Positions 8,295 to 16,439 of a DNA stretch of 19,894 nt are shown piece by piece. The position numbers were made by a program, and so were the translations under genes. Each line of letters opens with the position of its first letter. Within the stretch, counting starts at the first letter, position 1. The notes under the pieces are model-generated. The model was given only the letters and a program-made list of their open reading frames with translations. It was not told the origin of the DNA and searched no databases. The DNA comes from Asterionellopsis glacialis (taxonomy: Eukaryota > Bacillariophyta > Plagiogrammaphyceae > Rhaphoneidales > Asterionellopsidaceae), in NCBI GenBank assembly GCA_014885115.2, contig WKLE02000508.1:43565-63458 (forward strand), in the 5' to 3' direction.

Positions 8295-8800
8295 ATGAAA
8301 TTGGTCGAAAGAGTTGATGATCGTTGCGCTACCTTTGAGGAGTTCCTTAGGGAAAACAGCGACTGGTATCATTGCGAGAAGTTAACTGAAATTCGGAGTC
8401 CTGCGCTGACTCCTGCGCTGATATCGGCGTTCTTTTCTGGAGACGAAACCAAGAAATTGAAATCCGTTGGAATTATGTTTCATGGCACACATCGCACGAA
8501 TATCGAGAGTGTTTTTTCACCAATGGCCTCCAAAGCCCATCGTATGTGACCAACTCTCTGCACTATGCCACCAAACGTTCGTAATTTAAGGAGTCGAACC
8601 CGCAGTATCCCGAAGAAGTCAAAGTGATCGCTTTCGCTGTGATTGTCGAGTCGGTGGAAATACTCAATACTAAAGATCTATGCCTGCATGGACGTATGAA
8701 GGAACATGCTTTGCCTCTCTATATATTGACGGTAAATAAGCCGAATTGGGAAGATACACATCAATTTGTTTCGATTGTTCTGCTATTTCTTATCAACTAA
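8295..8800 (+). pseudogene. Broken ADP-ribosyltransferase-like (PARP-fold) gene
   Basis: The ATG frame 8295-8549 (84 codons) includes VGIMFHGTHRTNIESVF, which looks like the first strand of an ADP-ribosyltransferase fold with its HGT motif. It stops at TGA 8547-8549. Two bases over, another frame from about 8543 reads VTNSLHYATKRS, the expected second motif with its Tyr, hits TAA at 8582-8584, then runs open to 8800 with EEVKVIAFAVIVES and ALPLYILTV. Read together, the frames suggest one gene broken by at least one frameshift and one stop, probably with some 15-25 codons lost between the HGT and HYA parts. In this fold the His and Tyr hold NAD+; the third, acidic residue is not identifiable. 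I tested a GTATGT intron at 8542, but it does not restore the frame. Substrate and original role are unknown, and the family call rests on motifs alone. Confidence 0.55.
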
Positions 8801-9292
8801 CGTTCGTCAAATAGCATATGCAGTAATTCCGAGATCAAGATATCTCAATCTTTTACTAGGTCGTCAACTTTTCTGCTTTCCTCTCGTTCCTAAGAGATCT
8901 CTGCCTTTGTCTCGTAGGACCTACATATCACCGAACAGAACACACGCACACACATGCACCAATGTCATCGTACATGTCACTTTACTACATTAAAAACACA
9001 AACCAAATATTGCTTATCAAAATTCTCTATATTTTTTTTTCATTTTTTATGGAAAGCGTCAAATTTGACACTTTCTAGTTATTATGTATGTATATGTATA
9101 CTGCACTATGCTAATATCTATGCTCATTAATGCTTCATTCCTTCCAAAAGCGATTGCAAAACCCTCTACAAATAAATACATCAAATCCATCTTGACTGCC
9201 CCTTTGTTGCAGTATTCCGAACCTTGGCGTTGTACAGTGCCCAACGCGTAATCACCATGTTTTTCTCTGTTTTCCCACTGCGTCCTGTTGAC
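8801..9292. other. Intergenic region, convergent side
   Basis: No gene seen. It has a short CA-rich stretch near 8940-8960, a T-rich run near 9030-9050 and general AT richness. The right part probably contains the 3' UTR of the minus-strand gene ending at 9293. Frames on both strands lack domains and proper starts. Confidence 0.5.
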
Positions 9293-10504
9293 TTATTCAA
9301 AAGCAGCCGTGGTGTGACTGGTATCTATAACAACAGTAGTATGCTCTGCAAACACATCATCGTTACTTGAATCATAATCAGGATGATCTGGATCGGGTGT
9401 TACTTGAATCATACCCAAATCAAGTAATATAATAAAAGCTTTCTCTTCTAGGGATACAATAGCTTTCAACTTGGCTGCATATGCAACTTCTTGTTTTTGT
9501 GGCAATGGCTGTTTTCTGTGATTGATTTTGTCTCGCTGTTCTTGCAGAGGACTCTTATTTGCTGTGGCGGTGGTGGCACTGGTAGGAGTAGTAGGTGTTG
9601 ATGTAGCTGTAGACTTGGCAGTGGTAGTAGCTGCAAAAGAATCTTCTGCTTTCTTGGTGTCCTCCTGCTTCTTTTGTGCCTCTTTTTGTTCTTGGGCATC
9701 CTTACTTGTTGGAATATCTTGAAACCAATGTTTACGACTTTCCACATTTACAATATCGGTGACAGTATAAGCACCCTGCAAGGGTGGTCTACGTTGTTGT
9801 TGTAAATGAAACATAAAGGTTTGTTCCGGTTGATTCAATCGTATGGCATCTCGTGCAAATCCTGAATCATGTAAAATAGGATCGGCACGTGGGACGACTT
9901 TGACAGGACATGTGGCAATGGTACCACGGGTAAGTGTCCCAGGAATGTACGAGACATTCCCCATGACGACTGTTTCACACCCAATAAAGGGACGTAACTT
10001 GGCGGAATGAATGGCATGGGGAACAAAGAATTCGAGGGTCCGTTCTTCGGGAAGACTCCCGTATCCCGTGACACCCTTTTTGCACATGATGTCCATAAAT
10101 TCAAAGCACCGTACAATACCTGTATTGTTGGTAGGGATATCGTTGTATTGCAATCCACGAACAATCGCGGAGACGACATGTTCTGCGGAAAGGTCCGCAC
10201 TTGGTGTCGAGGGCAAGCCAAAGGCTGCCATATCACCTGCTTGTTCCCACAACAATGCCGTTGTGGTCGTCATGGGTTCATCATCTTCGCATTCTTCTTC
10301 AAAGTCCTTGTACCGTAAGACAGTACGATCATGACGGTCATTGATCGCTGATTTCGTTGGCCTTCTTGTGACTGTTTCTTGTCGGACAAAGGTTAACAAA
10401 TGACGATGATGTGTATTGATATGGAATCCATATGACTCATCCAAACAGAGTAATGTTACCAAGACACTTAGAGCAATGGCTATCATTGTAGCTGATGCCA
10501 TCAT
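9293..10504 (-). CDS. Plastid-type pre-protein of unknown function (possible NTF2-like fold)
   Basis: A 403-residue product from the ATG at 10504. Residues 1-26 form a signal peptide (MIAIALSVLVTLLCL core) whose likely cleavage falls before F27 (ESYG/FHIN). It is followed by a His/Thr/Arg-rich stretch poor in acids (27-55). This is the two-part layout of diatom plastid targeting, in which Phe at +1 is the key residue. The conserved-looking part is about 102-256: SAEHVVSAIVRGLQYNDIP, CFEFMDIM, FFVPHAIHSAKLRPFIGC, SYIPGTLTRGTIATCPVKVV and HLQQQRRPPLQGAYTVTDIV. It recalls plant proteins with a GLQxNDxP start and a domain resembling NTF2-like folds, but I cannot name a family. Residues about 268-345 are a Gln/Lys then Thr/Ala low-complexity linker, followed by an acidic tail. 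Location is inferred from the pre-sequence only. Confidence 0.72.
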   Translation of the reverse strand: MMASATMIAIALSVLVTLLCLDESYGFHINTHHRHLLTFVRQETVTRRPTKSAINDRHDRTVLRYKDFEEECEDDEPMTTTTALLWEQAGDMAAFGLPSTPSADLSAEHVVSAIVRGLQYNDIPTNNTGIVRCFEFMDIMCKKGVTGYGSLPEERTLEFFVPHAIHSAKLRPFIGCETVVMGNVSYIPGTLTRGTIATCPVKVVPRADPILHDSGFARDAIRLNQPEQTFMFHLQQQRRPPLQGAYTVTDIVNVESRKHWFQDIPTSKDAQEQKEAQKKQEDTKKAEDSFAATTTAKSTATSTPTTPTSATTATANKSPLQEQRDKINHRKQPLPQKQEVAYAAKLKAIVSLEEKAFIILLDLGMIQVTPDPDHPDYDSSNDDVFAEHTTVVIDTSHTTAAFE

Positions 10505-11160
10505 TTCTGTATATTTCTATTACTTTAGTTTCTCGTTGCTTGACACCCCGACAGGTAGGAAATAATGAAGGAGATAAGATCGGTGGTTCTCAGACGACCC
10601 CGCAGTCAGTACAGTACTCCTCTAGCTACAGTAGGTCCTCTAGTTGGTGCCAATCACTGCGCTGAGATGTCAACAAAAGTGAAAGAAGTTTTTGTTCTTG
10701 TTGGGTTTTTTCGCCTTTGATCAGAACATCTGCTTTCCTATTGTTATTGTTTGTAGGGTCCTAGCCTATTCTGTACGGCGCGGCATTGGCGATTGGCAGT
10801 TGTGTCGACATGTCAATTTTTCGAAATTCCGAAATCCTGAATTCTCATCACGCAACCAATCAAAATCGACTATTGCTTCAACAACACATGACAACTCCGC
10901 GTTGAAAGAGCCAATCACAGCTTTTCTCGTTCATTTTGTACGCAACAATACAATGTGTACATTCTCGTACACTCTGTACATCAAAGACACCAGACATCAA
11001 ACCTTTCCCGCAGCGCAGCATATTTTATGGGCGGTCAGGGAAGACTTTTCCAGAATACTTGATGTCTTCTCAACGGAACAGAGACATATAAAAATCAACA
11101 AAAATAATTAAGAACTGGATTGTAAAGTCAGCAAATGTGTACTATGATAGTAACAAGTAT
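10505..11160. promoter_or_regulatory. Upstream region of the plastid-type gene, with CCAAT boxes
   Basis: The region holds three copies of CCAATCA on the + strand (10650-10656, 10856-10862, 10911-10917), the NF-Y type core in inverted orientation relative to the gene at 9293-10504. A TATA-like ATATAAAAAT lies near 11086. A 139-codon open frame at 10692-11111 starts only with TTG, has no domain and is not called. No gene is supported here. Confidence 0.4.
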
Positions 11161-11400
11161 CGGAGGACGTAAGGGTCTATACGTCATAATGACGCGAATT
11201 AAGAAACCGAATTTTGTCATCCGATGAGAATTGAACGCGTCATGATTACGTCGAAGAAACCGAATTTGAATTTGTACACGTCAGCGGATGAGAATTGAAC
11301 GCGTCATGATTGCGTCCTCAATCAGTAGAAACAAACGGAAAACCCTCCCGCTAATCATGATCGAGAAAAATCTATTCCTTCGATGTGGCGCCTGACGTAC
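11161..11400. promoter_or_regulatory. Duplicated CRE-like motif array
   Basis: Six exact CRE-like cores fall within 220 bp: ACGTCA 11181-11186, TGACGC 11190-11195, GCGTCA 11237-11242, ACGTCA 11278-11283, GCGTCA 11301-11306 and TGACGT 11393-11398. The first two form an inverted pair 3 bp apart. A 25-bp word (11223-11247, repeated exactly at 11287-11311) carries one GCGTCA each, and AAGAAACCGAATTT at 11201 recurs at 11254, so the array arose partly by duplication. These are the cores of the CO2/cAMP-responsive elements known upstream of Phaeodactylum carbonic anhydrase genes and bound by bZIP factors. The nearest recognised gene start is at 10504, 680-900 bp away on the minus strand. Regulatory function is inferred. 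Confidence 0.55.
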
Positions 11401-11404
11401 GAGG

Positions 11405-11494
11405 TACCGTAGCAACATGTATTGTCGATTTCATAAGTTTTGTCATTTCGGATATCATTTCACCGGATTTAGACTTACCGTAGCAACATGTATT
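11405..11494 (+). repeat. Direct repeat pair, 19 bp each
   Basis: TACCGTAGCAACATGTATT occurs at 11405-11423 and again, identical, at 11476-11494. The 71-bp period differs from that of the CRE-like array to the left. The repeat units are short and have no coding sense. Confidence 0.8.
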
Positions 11495-11520
11495 ATAACA
11501 GGTATTAAGTCATCTAGGAT

Positions 11521-11590
11521 TTACCACAAAATCAGACAAGGTTACCACGAAATCAGACAAATTTGTCTGCAAATTTGTCTGCAAAACAGG
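11521..11590. repeat. Short tandem and palindromic repeat cluster
   Basis: TTACCACAAAATCAGACAA-like units occur twice (near 11521 and 11542), then ATTTGTCTGCAA occurs twice (near 11561 and 11573). At the junction CAGACAAATTTGTCTG (11554-11569) is a perfect 16-bp palindrome. It could form a small hairpin or be a remnant of a repeat edge. Confidence 0.7.
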
Positions 11591-12403
11591 GAGAGAGAAC
11601 ATTTCCGTCTGTCTGTAGTTAATAAAAATACTTACTACGTGCACACTTTAGTATCAGAAAACAATCAGAAAAAGAATAAGACTAAGATTTTTTCCGTGAA
11701 AAAAGACTACCCCACACACACTTTATTTCGCGATCAAGCAAAAGATTCAGAAATCAGGTCATGAGTCTGCAACAAGAATAATCAGTGCACCAAAAAAAAT
11801 AGTTCTAAAACGGCTGCCTGTGCGCCATCCATGTTTTCACCCTCTTTGTCCAAGGAGACAGAGAGAGAGGAGGATCCACGGTGATACCAACATGGCACTA
11901 TTGCTGGAAATTATCAATGCACACTCAACAATCAATATGGATACAGGGAATCAATTAGTGTCCCTTGATGGTACCAAGAAGAAGGCTATTGTCATGTGAA
12001 AGGAGTCATCTTGTTGTGACAGCACCATGGTTGCTGTTTTTTTTTTTGTCAATTTGATCTGACTATCTAAGAAGAAACAAAGAGACAACTTTTGTAACAC
12101 CAATTAAACAGAGTGCTTCCTGATTGGTTGGATCTAGATAGTTGTTGTGCCAAAAAAAAACTGATTCTTATTTCTGATTCTTTTTCTTGTGGACCTGATT
12201 CTTTTTCATGTCTGCAAGAATGGATTTCAGAGCAATGTCTTGAACCAAACAAGAGTCAGGAATAATAACTTATTAAGTGAGGAGTAATAACCTATTGGGA
12301 GGCAAAAAAAGATGATTGTTTTTCTGATTCTTTTTGGATAAAGTGTGCACCCTCTTAGATATGTACACGAAATCAAAAGGTTATGGTGCTATTCTAAGTT
12401 ATT
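11591..12403. other. Non-coding stretch at the edge of the repeat block
   Basis: No gene seen. It contains a GA-rich patch (11860-11873), a T run near 12036-12048, and four copies of CTGATTCTT-like words (about 12161, 12174, 12195, 12324), three of them followed by more T. CpG dinucleotides all but vanish from 11881 onward, so the left border of the old repeat block is probably close to there. Confidence 0.5.
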
Positions 12404-12469
12404 GTTCTTTTACAGCAAAGGCACACAAAGGCAAAGAGAACAGAGCAGTTGACAGCCAATCTGGATATC
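12404..12469 (+). repeat. Left arm of a 66-bp inverted repeat
   Basis: This arm matches the reverse complement of 12838-12903 with one difference in 66 bases (CACACAAAGG against CACATAAAGG). The outer ends define a 500-bp unit with a 368-bp interior. No target-site duplication is obvious at the outer edges. It looks like a fold-back element or an inverted duplication. Confidence 0.9.
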
Positions 12470-12837
12470 AATTGTTATCCTCCTCACAAACAACATCAAC
12501 AAGTAAACAACAACAAGAAAAAGAAGAAATTAAAGATTTCATTACTATTTGAATGGAAATGGTAGGATCAAAAACAGGTGGAATCATCCTGGAGGGTAAC
12601 CAGTGCAATCAATTGGCAATCAACCTTTCTCAATGAAACAGGTTTTATGCAGATGATACAAGAGAAGATTCTTGTTTTGGATGTGAAAGAAAAACAATAT
12701 TGGGGCCTCAATTTGGATGGTCTGTTTTTCTTTGAAGCAGTCCAAATGTTGAGACATTGCTATGAAAATTGTTTCAAATTTCAATGTTGACTGGTTTATT
12801 GTTGTGTTGATTGCTTTGCATGTTATCTGCCATTGTG

Positions 12838-12903
12838 GATATCCAGATTGGCTGTCAACTGCTCTGTTCTCTTTGCCTTTATGTGCCTTTGCTGTAAAAG
12901 AAC
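12838..12903 (-). repeat. Right arm of the 66-bp inverted repeat
   Basis: Partner of 12404-12469. Because the arms are inverted, the same peptide (including KAHKGKENRAVDSQSGY) can be read inward from both ends, on opposite strands. That is a consequence of the repeat and not evidence of two genes. The interior (12470-12837) has one 70-codon + strand frame without ATG start or known domain. Confidence 0.9.
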
Positions 12904-12962
12904 TCCTACTTATCCTGGTCATTTACCATCTCTGTTAGCTGTTTTCCTGATCAAAAAGGTTG

Positions 12963-13052
12963 GGAAACCATGGGATGAAGGGTCACCACATTTGTAAACC
13001 TTATGTAGTTTTTGGTAGTGCATTTGTGGTGAACATTCATCCCATGGTTTCC
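12963..13052. repeat. Imperfect 90-base hairpin
   Basis: GGAAACCATGGGATGAA (12963-12979) pairs perfectly with 13036-13052, and further in TCACCACA (12983-12990) pairs with TGTGGTGA (13025-13032), leaving a loop of about 34 bases. It sits between the 500-bp fold-back unit and the transposase remnant, and may be a MITE-like piece or an element terminus. Confidence 0.75.
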
Positions 13053-13228
13053 TGGTCCTAAATCACCAGGGATTACATAGCTTTTTGCATAGCTTTTGTA
13101 CTGGTCATGACCAACAGAAACTCTTCCCAGTTTTTTTTTCACAAACTGATGTAAGTCTGTTAATTCAGGAGGAGGACAACAAATTTGAATCAAATCAGGA
13201 GGAAACAAATGCCTTGGAAGAGTTAACT

Positions 13229-15060
13229 AATTATAGAGTTTGCAAGTCTGCAATAATTGCAATTTTAGATTTCAGAATTAGGCAGTGGAAGACATGCACA
13301 GATACAGCAATGAACTATACTCTAATAAAACATGATAACAAAAACAAGCAAGAAGGTTATTCTAAACATTTTAATGAAATTGTTAAGGGTGCTCTTTTTG
13401 TATTTTTTGAAGGGTTGAAAGAATTGGCTCAGCCAACTTCAACAAGATTTGTCAGGGAAAATGTTGGTACTGGGTTGAGTTATTATGAAGTAGACCTCTT
13501 GGAACTACCATCCTCTTGGTCCAAAAGAGGAATTTACAATTGTTTTTGTGATGAATGTGATTAGATAGTTCAGACTACTGGCAGAGGGACTATCAAGACA
13601 ACCAAGAAGATTGGAGGAAACAAAAATTACAAACCAATTTGTTGCTGGAGAACTTTCCAAAGATTTTGGAAAAGGGAATATCCAAATCTAAGGTTGCAGA
13701 TGCCATAAGAAGACATCTGCACAGAGTGCCACACATTCCACCATAGATTTAAGCACTCAACACAAAATATAAATAGTGTTTAATGAATAATGTAGCAGAA
13801 GAAGGTTCTAGTGAATATTCTACAATTACTACTTCTATTGTTGCTGCTGCTCTTGCTGCTCCTACAGTAACAAAAAATGCAGAAGTTGACTCTGTCACTC
13901 AGGCCCTACAATTATTGATGCTGGAAGAAGAGCCACTGATCAAAGAAAAGAGTGATGCTATAGGGGCTGCCATACTCCACATCCACCAAGCTGCAGACCA
14001 AAGGAAACTTGCTAACAAAAACATCAAGGAAGCAATTTTGGATTCCAAAAAACACATCAAAGACAGGTCACTAACCTTTATTGCTGACTACAGTCAGAAT
14101 ATGGAGCTTCCTTTCTTTGATGACAGCCAGCCAGGAGACATACATTACTTTACTCCTCTAAAGGTCAATGTTCTTTGTATTGTTGATTGTTCTTCAAAGG
14201 GGGAGCATTGGGTGCTCATGTCTAGTATACTGAAGGCCAAGGCAAAAAAGAGGGCAACAATGCTGCTTCACTTCTCCTCAAGGAATTATCTGTTGTCCAA
14301 GGCAATCCACCATCCAACCCAATAAAAAGACTGAACATTATCATGGACAACTGTGGTAGGCAGAACAAGAATAACATGATGGTCTTACCTCTGGTAGCAT
14401 ACTTAGTTGAAAGGAAATATTTTTGAAGGTAAACTTCATTTTTTCCATTGTTGGGCACACAGAGAATGGTCCTTTAACACACTGAAAAAGACTTAGTGTA
14501 AGTCTAACATTTATACCATGGATCAGCTGCTTGATGCCATGAAAACAAATGAAAAAATCAAAGTACAAGACATGACCAACAGTGACTTCAAAGATGTTGA
14601 CAAATTTTTGAACAATTTCTACAAGAAACTTGAAAGTGGTAGCATCACCAACAAGAACCATGTGTTTACTGTACTAGAAGCATCAAACCCAACCATGTTC
14701 CTGGTTCAGAAGGATGACATTATAGGCACTCCATCATAGTGCCAACAACTTGTAAAGAAATCCAAGGGTCCAGGCAACAGAATCAAACTTCTGGCATTGG
14801 TCAAAAAAATATGAAAATCCTAGCAAGTCCCAGTATCCCTGACTTCAAGAAGGTGGAACTTTTCAAGAAGCACCATCTAAAGACATCACATGCCCCCACC
14901 CAGGTGAGGAGGTCCTGTTAAGGATCAAGGATGAAAGAAGCAAAAGGGCACAACAGCATCATCAGAAGGTCAAGGATGAGAAAAAGGAGTGCTGCTGGTG
15001 TCATGGAGAAGTTGGAGAAGGATCATGCAAAAGTGCAAAAAATTTGAGCAAAAATCTTTG
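13229..15060 (+). pseudogene. Decayed DDE-like transposase gene (DUF7869 type)
   Basis: This is a fragmented transposase-like gene; the intact protein would be expected to cut and paste its own element. Pieces in order, in several frames: RIRQWKTCTDTA and FVRENVGTG...LPSSWSKRGIY (13241-13561); a TAG at 13562-13564; RTFQRFWKREYPNLRL (about 13647-13700); a CxxC pair, EDICTECH (13709-13732); TFIADYSQNMELPFF (in the ATG frame 13783-14325, D102 codon at 14086); MDNCGRQNKNN (Asp codon at 14346-14348); VNFIFSIVGHTENG (14435-14470); then NIYTMDQLLDAM, FKDVDKFLNNFYKKL and IPDFKKVELFKKH. DYxQN, DNCxxQNKN and VGHTxN in this order match a transposase-derived family I know as DUF7869 and have seen in diatom sequences. 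At least three frameshifts and several stops show it is dead. It has no CpG at all. Only recalled family knowledge, not a search, supports the name. Confidence 0.72.
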
Positions 15061-15147
15061 GAAGACGATTTCTCAAAAATGGACCAGGGTCAAAAAAGGT
15101 AGTCAAATTAATCTGGGGGGCAACATTTTAATAGTGCCAGCCTTAAG

Positions 15148-15168
15148 AGATCTACTCAAAGTAGATCT
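15148..15168. repeat. Perfect 9-bp inverted repeat
   Basis: AGATCTACT and AGTAGATCT flank a 3-base loop just after the end of the transposase remnant and just before the left copy of the old repeat. It could mark an element terminus. Confidence 0.6.
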
Positions 15169-15170
15169 TT

Positions 15171-15290
15171 AGCTCAATTGAACCAGTTCAATTGGTTCAA
15201 TTTTTGACTCTTTTGAATGGTCAACATTTTTAATCATATGAGTCAAATTTTGATTGAACGAATAATTGAACTGAACCAAAAGTGCTATCC
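15171..15290 (+). repeat. Left copy of an old diverged direct repeat
   Basis: About 120 bases starting CTCAATTGAAC, with GGTTCAATTTT inside and ending GAACCAAAAGTGCTATCC. The same order of words recurs at 15987-16109 (TTCAATTGAAC, GGTTCAATTTT, GAACCAAAAGTGTTATCT). By eye the copies are perhaps 70% alike. They may be decayed terminal repeats of a small element or two copies of one repeat. Confidence 0.6.
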
Positions 15291-15986
15291 AATTTCCAAC
15301 CCATTGGACCCACATAGTTGCACCAGATCACCTTTTAGTCTTTTTGAACAGATCTGGTCAATTTTTGGATCAATGAAACATTGATCATAAAATTGATATA
15401 CCAAATTCCCCCATTCCTGCACAAACTATTGTAGTAATATGCATTTTGTATTGCACATGACCTTTTTCTTTGTATCAATTCAAAGAGCTTTGATGATGAG
15501 GATCCAGTCACTATTTTGGACTAAAAGCAGAACGCCTGACAATCAACCTACCTTTATTCCAATAGATTTGTTTTAAGATAGTATTGTATTGGGAATCTAA
15601 TAATTTTTCTCAGTTGTTGATTACTGGCTGCAGTTGTCATGTGTGTGTGTGTTTTGTCTCATGTTTTCACTACAAGTAGTTGTAGAACAACCAGCAACAA
15701 TCAAATTTGCATTGATTCAGTAGATTCTTCTTGTCCCAAGAAGGTTCCATGTTTTTTTCATGTTTTTGATGTTGTTGATTGTTAGCTGTTGCTCCATAAT
15801 TGTGGTCATGTTGTCACTAGCTAGTGATGTGGTGCTAGTAGGTGTGTTTTCCAGGGTTGTCGTTAGTTGTTAGTTGTTAGTCATTAACATGTGTGTTTTC
15901 TTCAGTTGTTGTCAGCAGGTGCAAAAGGGATCAAAGGACAAAAATGGAATCTCAAAAAATTGAACCAACAGATCCTGTTTGACTCT
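15291..15986. other. Non-coding spacer between the two diverged repeats
   Basis: No gene or domain seen in any frame. Contains a short TG run (near 15640-15652), a GTTAGTT repeat (15863-15880), and two weak hairpins (CTTCTTG/CAAGAAG at 15726-15742, and CTACAA/TTGTAG near 15670). CpG is almost absent, so this belongs to the old repeat block. Confidence 0.5.
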
Positions 15987-16109
15987 GTGTTCAATTGAAC
16001 TGGCACATCTGGTTCAATTTTCAACTCATTCAAACAGTAAAAAAATGTTAGTCATACAAATCAAATTCCAATCCAACCAAAAATTGAAGTGAACCAAAAG
16101 TGTTATCTA
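15987..16109 (+). repeat. Right copy of the old diverged direct repeat
   Basis: Partner of 15171-15290 in the same orientation, about 815 bp downstream. It precedes the retroelement remnant, so it may be either the edge of that element or part of an independent non-autonomous one. Confidence 0.6.
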
Positions 16110-16439
16110 CCAGACCTCAGTGTTCAGGCACAAGACCAAGAGCAAAGGTTGGAGGATTTTGTTCTGAGCTGGACATAGAGCTGAGTCATCCTCAGATATA
16201 TAGGTTCTACTGTTGTCCTAGTGGTTGAATTTCTACCTGGTACATTTATAATATAGATCCTACCAGTAGACCTTTTAGCTGTACCAGGTACTTTAGTACT
16301 GGTATTCATAACTGGTTTACCTTTTGTGGCAAATAGGTTTGGGAGTACCAGGCCTATGATATCTTTTTAAAGTAGAAATCATACTGCATTTCTACACAAA
16401 AATTCTCAAGGCTTCTGAAGTTTGGATGGAGTGCTGGCT
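16110..16439. other. Unassigned stretch before the reverse-transcriptase remnant
   Basis: I see no recognisable domain. A 61-codon minus-strand frame (16124-16309) has an ATG but a basic Ser/Thr-rich product without a motif. Upstream reverse-transcriptase motifs could be here in decayed form, but I could not place them. Confidence 0.4.

Noticed and set aside
7895..8296. 133-codon minus-strand frame over the USB1 3' end
   Set aside because: It is a shadow of the USB1 coding region with no domain of its own.
8541..8590. Possible intron starting GTATGT at 8542 in the ADP-ribosyltransferase-like gene
   Set aside because: The nearby AG acceptors do not join to the downstream homologous frame, and the motif TNSLHYA lies inside the would-be intron.
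8590..8605. tRNA T-arm-like GGGTTCGACTCC on the minus strand
   Set aside because: The flanking bases do not form a T stem, acceptor stem or anticodon arm, and the sequence is explained as part of the broken gene.
9522..9722. 66-codon + strand frame rich in Val/Ala
   Set aside because: It is the antisense of the Thr/Ala low-complexity linker of the plastid-type protein.
10692..11111. 139-codon open frame on the + strand
   Set aside because: It begins with TTG, its first ATG is near the 3' end, it has no domain, and it overlaps a promoter-like region with CCAAT boxes.
11417..11764. 115-codon ATG frame on the + strand
   Set aside because: It runs through direct repeats and palindromes; the product is basic and shows no domain or signal.
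12334..12922. Two opposite-strand frames sharing the peptide KAHKGKENRAVDSQSGY
   Set aside because: The shared peptide is a consequence of the 66-bp inverted repeat; neither frame shows a known domain.
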